Part shown: in pieces, positions 58,364-64,000 of the stretch | Numbering within the stretch: the stretch's first letter is position 1 | How the letters are laid out: each line of letters begins with the position of its first letter | From: Nocardioides lijunqiniae | GTDB taxonomy: Bacteria; Actinomycetota; Actinomycetes; Propionibacteriales; Nocardioidaceae | Reading direction: 5' to 3' | Assembly: GCF_015024225.1 (NCBI RefSeq) | Contig: NZ_JACJGM010000009.1 | Location: 1-64,000 of the forward strand | Length of the DNA: 64,000 bases | Made by a program: the position numbers and the translations under genes | The notes under the pieces: model-generated | Told to the model about the DNA's origin: nothing | The model's input: the letters and a program-made list of their open reading frames with translations, nothing else | The model's database searches: none

Positions 58364-59523
58364 GCGAGGCACTCGGCCTCACGCAGGTCCTGCAGGAGTC
58401 GATCGCGGAGGCGGAGGAGCTGGTCGCCAACGCGCCGTTCATCCGTACCGAGCAGGACCGCCTGGAGGGCTACGACTACCTGTCGGGGCGGATCCGGATG
58501 GCCATGCAGATGGCGTTCGACTACGACCTCGACCGGCCGCTGTTCGTGAACCCCACCCACCAGTTCTCCCGGCAGGGCCTGGACAACCCCGACGCGGTCT
58601 ACCTCAACGCCTTCCTGCGCGAGGGCGTCGAGTACGTCGTGCGCGGGCGGCGCGGCAGCAGCGCCGACCTGTCCTTCCAGGTCATGGGCGGCGCCTACAC
58701 CGCCGACTCCGCGGCCACGTCCCTGCTGGCCTTCGACGACCGCGAGCTGGACATCGCCGCCGACGGCACCTTCGAGTTCACCTACGTCGCCGAGCCCGGC
58801 GCCAAGACCATGATCGTGCGCGAGGTCTTCAACGACTGGGACACCGAGGAGCGCGGACTGCTCACGATCGAGCGCCCGGACACCCTCGGGCAGCCGGCCC
58901 GCGCGCTCACCCACGACCTGCTTCGCAAGAAGTACGAGGTCGCCGCGCGCAGCCTGGTCGGCAGCATCCAGACGTGGTTCGCCTTCCCCCATTTCTTCCA
59001 GTACAAGGAGCCGGTCAACACCCTGACCGCCCCGCAGTCGACCCCCGGCGGCCTCGCCTCCCAGCGCTCGTCGATCGGTCACTACGAGCTCGCCGAGGAC
59101 GAGGCGCTCGTCGTGAGCGTGCCGGAGTGCACCGACTGCAGCTATCAGGGCATCCAGATCGGCTCCGACTGGTACGCCTCGACCGACTACGAGACCCACC
59201 AGACGTCGCTCACCAAGGCGCAGGCCGTCACCGACCCTGACGGCGTGATGCGCTTCGTCGTCTCCGAGCGCTCCCCCGCCGGCGAGGGCCGCGCGATCGC
59301 CAACTGGCTCGAGACGACCGGCCACCGCACCGGCTCGATGATGCTGCGCTGGCAGCGCCTCGAGCGCGACCTGACCCAGGACGCCGACGGTCCGACGGTC
59401 GAGCGGGTCCGGCTCGCCGACGTACCCGACCTCCTCCCGCACTTCACGCCCCTCTCCACCGAGGAGTACGCCGAGCGCATCGCCGCGCGACAGCGCTCCG
59501 TAGCCCGAAGGATGCTGAGTTGA
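58360..59523 (+). CDS. Rv3531c-like conserved protein (DUF1214-like)
   Basis: This 387-residue soluble protein of unknown function has YDYLSGRIRMAMQMAFDYDLDRPLFVNPTHQFSRQGLDNPDAVYLNAFLREGVEYVVRGRRGSSADLSFQVMGGAYT and a C-terminal GVMRFVVSERSPAGEGRAIANWLETTGHRTGSMMLRWQRL that resembles DUF1214. Its type, its length and its two downstream partners recall M. tuberculosis Rv3531c-Rv3530c-Rv3529c, a group I remember as belonging to the KstR cholesterol regulon; this needs a search. It overlaps the LLM stop by four bases (ATGA). Confidence 0.7.
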   Translation: MSEALGLTQVLQESIAEAEELVANAPFIRTEQDRLEGYDYLSGRIRMAMQMAFDYDLDRPLFVNPTHQFSRQGLDNPDAVYLNAFLREGVEYVVRGRRGSSADLSFQVMGGAYTADSAATSLLAFDDRELDIAADGTFEFTYVAEPGAKTMIVREVFNDWDTEERGLLTIERPDTLGQPARALTHDLLRKKYEVAARSLVGSIQTWFAFPHFFQYKEPVNTLTAPQSTPGGLASQRSSIGHYELAEDEALVVSVPECTDCSYQGIQIGSDWYASTDYETHQTSLTKAQAVTDPDGVMRFVVSERSPAGEGRAIANWLETTGHRTGSMMLRWQRLERDLTQDADGPTVERVRLADVPDLLPHFTPLSTEEYAERIAARQRSVARRMLS

Positions 59524-60377
59524 ACAACGAGACCGGGTCGAGCGAGCTGGGACTGGCCGAGGCCCACGACACGTCCATCGAGGAGCGCTACACGCCCGTG
59601 CCGCTGCTGCGCGGCAAGGTCATCGTGATCTCCGGGATCGGGCCCGGCCTGGGCCGGTCGCTGGCCGAGGAGGCCGCCAGGATGGGCGCCGACCTCGTGA
59701 TCGCCAGCCGCACCGAGTCGCGGCTGCTGGCGCTCCAGGCCGAGCTCGAGGGCCACGGCGGCCGCGTCGTCAGCGTCGTCACCGACGTGACCGACGAGGA
59801 CTCGCGGGTCAACCTGCGCGACCGGACCCTCGAGGCGTTCGGACGCGTCGACTGCGTCATCAACAACGCGTTCACGATCCCGCCGATGGACCCGATCACC
59901 CAGATCTCGCCGCGCAAGCTGGCCAAGGTCAACGAGACCAACGTCTTCGCCCCCCTGCGGCTCTCGGCGCTCTTCGCCGACGCGCTCGCCGACAGCTCGG
60001 GCTCGCTGATCATGCTCAACTCCTGCGTCTCGTTCAGCTCCCAGCCCGAGTACGCCGGCTACAAGCTGTCCAAGGGCGCGCTCGAGCACCTCGCCTCGTC
60101 GCTCGCGACCGAGCTCGGGCCGCGCGGGATCCGCGTCAACAGCGTGGCGCCCTCCTACATCTACGAGGACGTCAACCGCGGCTACTTCGACTTCCTCGCC
60201 GCCGTCGAGGAGAAGACGCACGAGGAGGTCTACGCCGAGAAGGCCGCGCCGACCGACCTCAAGCGCCTCGCGTCGTCGGAGGAGGTCGCCCGCGCGACGC
60301 TCTTCCTCGCCAGCGACCTGGCCTCCGCGGTGACCGGGCAGATGCTGACCGTCGACTGCGGAGAGTTCCACAGCTGA
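59520..60377 (+). CDS. SDR-family oxidoreductase (Rv3530c-like)
   Basis: This 285-residue short-chain dehydrogenase has an unusual 30-residue leader before the core GKVIVISGIGPGLGRSLAEEAARMGADLVIASRTESRL. The cofactor motif is SGIGPGLG at 38-45; the arginine after strand 2 (ASRTESR) suggests NADP(H). NNAF, NSCVSFSSQPEYAGYKLSKGA (catalytic Tyr and Lys in YKLSK) and DCGEFHS at the end complete the fold. Translation starts at a rare TTG (59520) overlapping the upstream stop (TTGA), so it depends on coupling. Confidence 0.9.
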   Translation: MNNETGSSELGLAEAHDTSIEERYTPVPLLRGKVIVISGIGPGLGRSLAEEAARMGADLVIASRTESRLLALQAELEGHGGRVVSVVTDVTDEDSRVNLRDRTLEAFGRVDCVINNAFTIPPMDPITQISPRKLAKVNETNVFAPLRLSALFADALADSSGSLIMLNSCVSFSSQPEYAGYKLSKGALEHLASSLATELGPRGIRVNSVAPSYIYEDVNRGYFDFLAAVEEKTHEEVYAEKAAPTDLKRLASSEEVARATLFLASDLASAVTGQMLTVDCGEFHS

Positions 60378-60378
60378 C

Positions 60379-61536
60379 ATGAGCGACAACATCATGGTGC
60401 GCGAGCGCCCGGACGTCGGGTCCTACGACGACATCGTCGCGGCCGCCGTGCGCACGACCGGCCTGTCCGACTTCGGCGGCACCACCCACGAGGAGGGGCT
60501 GCGGGTCCTGGTCGAGGACCTCGCGTCCGCCGAGGCCGGGCTCACCCCCCGCGGCAACTACTTCCAGCGCTCGGAGGTGAAGTCGGCCCTCGTCGGCGTG
60601 CTGCTCACGCAGGCCCAGCTGGCAGCCCACCCCGAGCACGCCGACGTGGCCGTCCCGCGGCCGGTGTTCGTGATGGGGCTGCCCCGCACCGGCACGACCG
60701 CCCTCCACCGGCTGCTGCACGCCGACCCCGCGGCGCAGGGGCTGGAGATGTGGCTCACCCAGTACCCCCAGCCGCGCCCGCCGCGCGAGACCTGGGAGTC
60801 CGACCCGATCTTCACCGCCATGCAGCAGGCCTTCTCCGCCCACCACGTGGAGTCGCCGGAGTTCATGGGGATCCACTACATGGACGCCACGACCGTCGAG
60901 GAGTGCTGGCGGCTGCTGCGCCAGACCGGCAAGTCCAACTCCTACGAGTCGCTGGCCCACGTGCCGCGCTACACCGAGTGGCTCTCGCGGCAGGACTGGA
61001 CCGACGCCTACGCGCGCCACCGGCAGAACCTCCAGCTGGTCGGGCTCCACGACACCGACAAGCGCTGGGTGCTCAAGAACCCCTCGCACATGACCGCCCT
61101 CGACGCGCTGATGACGGTCTACCCCGACGCGCTCGTCGTCTACACCCACCGCGACCCGGTCGTGTGCATCGCCTCGTCCTGCTCGCTCTCGGCCGAGACC
61201 ACGGTCGGCCACTCGACGACGTACGTCGGCGACGTGATCGGCCGCACGCAGCTGGACCTGTGGTCGCGGGCCTACCACTCCTTCCACGACGCGCGGCCGG
61301 CCTACGACCAGGCGCAGTTCGCCGACGTCGCGTTCCAGGACCTGGTCACCGACCCGCTCGGCACGATGCGCGGCGTGTACGAGCAGTTCGCGCTCGACTG
61401 GACGCCCGAGGCGGAGCACGCCATCACCGAGATCGACCGGGAGTCGAGGTCGGGCTCCGCCAGGCCGTCGCACTCCTACGACCTGGCCGACTACGGCCTC
61501 ACCGAGAGCGACGTACGGAAGGCGTTCGACCGATGA
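60379..61536 (+). CDS. Sulfotransferase-family protein (Rv3529c-like)
   Basis: This 385-residue protein has the P-loop-like PSB motif VMGLPRTGTTALHRLLHADP (about 98-117), the 3'-phosphate segment ALVVYTHRDPVVCIASSCSL and a family-specific central helix region (EECWRLLRQTGKSNSYESLAHVPRYTEWLSRQDW). It belongs to the large actinobacterial group annotated as sulfotransferases; few have proven activity, and in sterol clusters the acceptor could be a steroid or lipid intermediate (inference). One base separates it from the SDR stop. Confidence 0.85.
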   Translation: MSDNIMVRERPDVGSYDDIVAAAVRTTGLSDFGGTTHEEGLRVLVEDLASAEAGLTPRGNYFQRSEVKSALVGVLLTQAQLAAHPEHADVAVPRPVFVMGLPRTGTTALHRLLHADPAAQGLEMWLTQYPQPRPPRETWESDPIFTAMQQAFSAHHVESPEFMGIHYMDATTVEECWRLLRQTGKSNSYESLAHVPRYTEWLSRQDWTDAYARHRQNLQLVGLHDTDKRWVLKNPSHMTALDALMTVYPDALVVYTHRDPVVCIASSCSLSAETTVGHSTTYVGDVIGRTQLDLWSRAYHSFHDARPAYDQAQFADVAFQDLVTDPLGTMRGVYEQFALDWTPEAEHAITEIDRESRSGSARPSHSYDLADYGLTESDVRKAFDR

Positions 61537-62612
61537 GCTCCGAGGCCAAGCGCGTCGTCGTCTGGGGCACCGGCGTCGTCGGCTCGATGGTGATCGCCGA
61601 GATCGTGCGGAGCCCGGCCTTCGAGCTGGTCGGCGTCGGCGTGAGCAACCCCGCCAAGGTCGGCCGCGACGCCGGCGAGATCTGCGGCCTCGACCCCGTC
61701 GGCGTGCTGGCGACCGACTCCGTCGAGGAGCTGGTCGCGCTGCGCCCCGACGCGCTGGTGCACTACGGGCCGACGGCGCAGCACGCCGACGACAACATCC
61801 GCGTCATCGGCGCGTTCCTCCGCGCCGGGATCGACGTGTGCTCGACCGCGATGACGCCGTGGGTGTGGCCGGGCATGACGCAGACGCCCGCCGCCTGGAT
61901 CGACCCCATCACCGCCGCGTGCGAGGAGGGCGGCGCCTCCTGCTTCACCACCGGCATCGACCCGGGCTTCGCCAACGACCTGTTCCCGCTGACCCTGATG
62001 GGACTGTGCGGCGAGGTGCGGTCGGTGCGGGCGTCCGAGCTGCTCGACTACACCGACTACGAGGGCGACTACGAGGACGAGATGGGCATCGGCCGGCCGC
62101 CGGAGTTCACCGCGCTGCTCGAGATCCCCGAGCTGCTGATCATGGCCTGGGGCGCGACCGTGCCGATGATCGCGCACGCCGCCGGCATCGAGCTCGACGA
62201 CATCACCACCACGTGGGAGAAGTGGGTGACGCCGACCGAGCGCACCACCGCCAAGGGCGTCGTCGCGGCCGGCAACGTCGCGGCGATCCGCTTCACGATC
62301 AACGGCATCTACGGCGGTCGCGAGGTCATCTCGCTCGAGCACGTCAACCGGATCGGCCTCGACGCCGCGCCCGACTGGCCGGCCGGCTCCCAGGACGACG
62401 TCTACCGCGTCGACATCACCGGCTCGCCCTCGATCAGCCAGGAGACGTCGTTCCGGTTCACCGACGGCTCGGGACGCTCACCGGCCGTCGCCGGGTGCCT
62501 GGCCACCGGCCTGCGCGCCCTGAACGCCGTACCGGCCGTCAACGCGCTGCCGGCCGGCTGGGTCACCGCGCTCGACCTGCCGCTGGTGCCCGGGGTCGGC
62601 ACGATCCGCTGA
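61533..62612 (+). CDS. NAD(P)H-dependent amine dehydrogenase / DapB-like dehydrogenase
   Basis: This 359-residue Rossmann enzyme has VVVWGTGVVGSMVIAEIV, then a dihydrodipicolinate-reductase-like fold: GRDAGEICGLDPVGVLATDSVEELVALRPDALVHYGPTAQ, STAMTPWVWPG and TTGIDPGFANDLFPL. It resembles 2,4-diaminopentanoate dehydrogenase and the amine dehydrogenase-like proteins common in mycobacterial lipid/sterol clusters, whose substrates are mostly unknown. It overlaps the sulfotransferase stop (ATGA) and ends the operon. Confidence 0.85.
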   Translation: MSSEAKRVVVWGTGVVGSMVIAEIVRSPAFELVGVGVSNPAKVGRDAGEICGLDPVGVLATDSVEELVALRPDALVHYGPTAQHADDNIRVIGAFLRAGIDVCSTAMTPWVWPGMTQTPAAWIDPITAACEEGGASCFTTGIDPGFANDLFPLTLMGLCGEVRSVRASELLDYTDYEGDYEDEMGIGRPPEFTALLEIPELLIMAWGATVPMIAHAAGIELDDITTTWEKWVTPTERTTAKGVVAAGNVAAIRFTINGIYGGREVISLEHVNRIGLDAAPDWPAGSQDDVYRVDITGSPSISQETSFRFTDGSGRSPAVAGCLATGLRALNAVPAVNALPAGWVTALDLPLVPGVGTIR

Positions 62613-62682
62613 ATCACGCTCCCGTCCACAGGCGGGAGGCGGCCCGGTTTGGCGGGGGTGCCGCGGCGAGCAGCCTCCGGGC

Positions 62683-63129
62683 ATGTCGAACCCCGCCACC
62701 GACCTCGAGATCGCGCTGCCGCCCACCTGGCGCCGGCGCGAGGACCCCGACCACGGCGTGCTGGTCGCCGCGCGTGCCACCTCGATGCCCGCCAGCGGCG
62801 TTCGCCCCGAGCTCACCCTGACCTGCGTCACCGTCGAGCGGCCGCTGGAGGAGTGGCGGGCGGAGGCGATGGCGGAGCTGGCGGCCCGGCTCGACGACTT
62901 CGAGCTCGAGGACGACGACGTCTACGACCTGTTCGGCCACGACGTCGCCTACCGCCGCTTCGCCTACCGCCTGGGCGCCGCCGACCTGCTCTGCGACCAG
63001 TGGGCGTGGCGCACGGGGTCCGTGGGCGTGACGCTCACGTGCTCCGTCGCCCGCGAGGACTACTGGGACTACTGCGACGTCTTCGAGGCCATCGCCGAGA
63101 CCGTCGACCTCTCGCCGCTGGCCGCCTGA
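62683..63129 (+). CDS. Conserved protein of unknown function
   Basis: This 148-residue alpha/beta protein has no signal peptide. It begins with LEIALPPTWRRREDPDHGVLVAARATSMPASGVRPELTLTCVTVERPLEEWRAEAMAELAARL and ends with LLCDQWAWRTGSVGVTLTCSVAREDYWDYCDVFEAIAETVDL. The layout is similar to DcrB/DUF1795-like domains found in actinobacterial cytoplasmic proteins, but this is a weak resemblance. The last 61 bases overlap the convergent AraC gene. Confidence 0.6.
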   Translation: MSNPATDLEIALPPTWRRREDPDHGVLVAARATSMPASGVRPELTLTCVTVERPLEEWRAEAMAELAARLDDFELEDDDVYDLFGHDVAYRRFAYRLGAADLLCDQWAWRTGSVGVTLTCSVAREDYWDYCDVFEAIAETVDLSPLAA

Positions 63130-64000
63130 GCGCGGTGCTCGCGCGGACTGACGCCCCGCTCCCGCTTGAAGGCGGTGCTCAGCGCGAACGGCGTCGCGTA
63201 GCCGACCCGGCGGGCCACGGAGCCCACCGTGGCGTCGGGCTCGAGCAGCAGGTCGGCGGCCAGCGTGAGCCGCCAGTCCGAGAGGAAGGCCATCGGCGGC
63301 TCGCCCACCAGCTCGGTGAACCGTCGGGCGAACGCCGCCCGGGAGGCGCCCACGCGCTCGGCCAGGCCGCCGACGGTCCACGCGTGCTCGGGGTGGTGCT
63401 GGAGCAGCCGCAGCGCCGGACCGACGACGGGGTCGGCGTGCGCGGCGTACCAGCGCGGCGGGTCGGCCTCGGGCCGGTCGAGCCAGGCGCGCACGACGCT
63501 GATCACGAGCAGGTCCAGGAGCCGGTCGAGCACCGCCTCCTGGCCCGGACGGTCGTGCCGCATCTCCTCGCCCAGCAGCGCGACCAGCGGCAGCCCGAGC
63601 TCGCTCTCGGGCAGCACCAGCACCGGCGGGAGCGCACGGAGCAGCCGCCGCCCGACCGCCGACTCGACCAGGTAGGCGCCGGTGAGGAGCATCGTCTCCC
63701 CGACCGGGCTGTTGCCCCAGCTGCGCACGCCCTGCCGCATCTCCTCGGCCAGCTCGTGGCCGTCGGGGGCCCGGCAGACCTGCCCCGGCAGGATCACCGC
63801 CTGGGGCGGCGTGCCCAGGTCGTCGGCGATGGTCGCGTGGCCGGGCCCGCGCAGGACGGCGATGTCGCCGGGACCGAGCAGGGTCGGCGACCCCTGGTCG
63901 GGCGCCAGCCACATCCGGCCGCGGACGACGGCCGTGACCGACAGCGGCGACTCGTCCTCGAGCCGCACCGACCAGGGCGGGTCCATCAGGCAGCGCAGCA
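63069..64000 (-). CDS. AraC-family regulator (5' end beyond window)
   Basis: The C-terminal half has two helix-turn-helix units (HAWTVGGLAERVGASRAAFARRFTELVGEPPMAFLSDWRLTLAADLLLE and VGSVARRVGYATPFALSTAFKRERGVSPREHR). The N-terminal half is a cupin-type ligand domain (SVTAVVRGRMWLAPDQGSPTLLGPGDIAVLRGPGHATIADDLG). An in-frame ATG exists at 63986, but the open frame continues LRCLMDPPWSVR to the edge, the sequence usual in the middle of this family's first strand, so the true start is very probably past 64000. Target genes are unknown. Confidence 0.88.
   Translation of the reverse strand, partial: LRCLMDPPWSVRLEDESPLSVTAVVRGRMWLAPDQGSPTLLGPGDIAVLRGPGHATIADDLGTPPQAVILPGQVCRAPDGHELAEEMRQGVRSWGNSPVGETMLLTGAYLVESAVGRRLLRALPPVLVLPESELGLPLVALLGEEMRHDRPGQEAVLDRLLDLLVISVVRAWLDRPEADPPRWYAAHADPVVGPALRLLQHHPEHAWTVGGLAERVGASRAAFARRFTELVGEPPMAFLSDWRLTLAADLLLEPDATVGSVARRVGYATPFALSTAFKRERGVSPREHRAQAASGERSTVSAMASKTSQ

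Overview
The window is high-GC actinobacterial chromosome, most likely from Nocardioides or another Nocardioidaceae genus (inferred from gene content, not from a search). The indications are: many GTG starts; HspR/HAIR control of dnaK and clpB; DUF3151 next to a class II aldolase; an F420-type luciferase-like oxidoreductase; MMPL transport; two DUF222-HNH endonucleases; an archaeal-type (class I) lysyl-tRNA synthetase. No tRNA, rRNA, CRISPR array, insertion sequence or prophage was seen.

The housekeeping frame is purC (7.8-8.7 kb), purB-purD (17.6-20.3 kb), purA (24.6-25.9 kb), lysS (27-28.6 kb), fbaA (29.6-30.7 kb), trmH/dedA/pyrE/aminotransferase (34.2-37.4 kb), clpB (39-41.6 kb) and dnaK-grpE-dnaJ-hspR (44.3-48.4 kb). 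This recalls the dnaK-purA-fba-pyrE-clpB neighbourhood of other actinobacteria. Accessory modules sit between these blocks.

Left arm, 0-7.4 kb: the 5' part of a secreted parallel beta-helix protein, then a minus-strand operon (MMPL exporter, acyl-CoA ligase, small membrane protein, glutaminase-STAS) divergent from a MarR regulator. 8.8-17.6 kb, between purC and purB: sulfotransferase, beta-propeller glycosidase-like protein, HIT-like protein, DHA2 exporter, ABM-membrane protein, carboxymuconolactone decarboxylase-like protein, SDR, GNAT fusion and a DUF222-HNH nuclease, followed by an interspersed-repeat cluster.

20.4-24.6 kb, between purD and purA: two translationally coupled receptor-type Ser/Thr kinases. 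Each has a cytoplasmic kinase, one membrane helix and an outside domain with six evenly spaced calcium-loop (FG-GAP/VCBS-like) repeats. This is the most distinctive system here. 30.7-34.2 kb holds an anti-sigma-like/SigE-family pair and twin secreted septum-formation-family proteins. 41.7-44.3 kb holds a frameshifted helical protein, a complete BLUF photoreceptor and a secreted protein. 48.6-57 kb holds GrpB, a frameshifted APH-like gene, a likely 25-residue microprotein, an SOS-boxed HNH gene and secreted or regulatory genes.

Right arm, 57-62.6 kb: a SnoaL-like gene diverges from an overlapping five-gene operon (LLM oxidoreductase, Rv3531c-like protein, SDR, sulfotransferase-family protein, dehydrogenase). 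A perfect KstR-type operator lies between them, suggesting sterol or steroid catabolism. The window ends inside an AraC-family regulator.

Three sequence habits recur: start codons 6-8 nt after a TANNNT-like -10 box (leaderless mRNAs), 1-4 nt stop/start overlaps inside operons, and convergent gene pairs whose stop codons share one CTAG.
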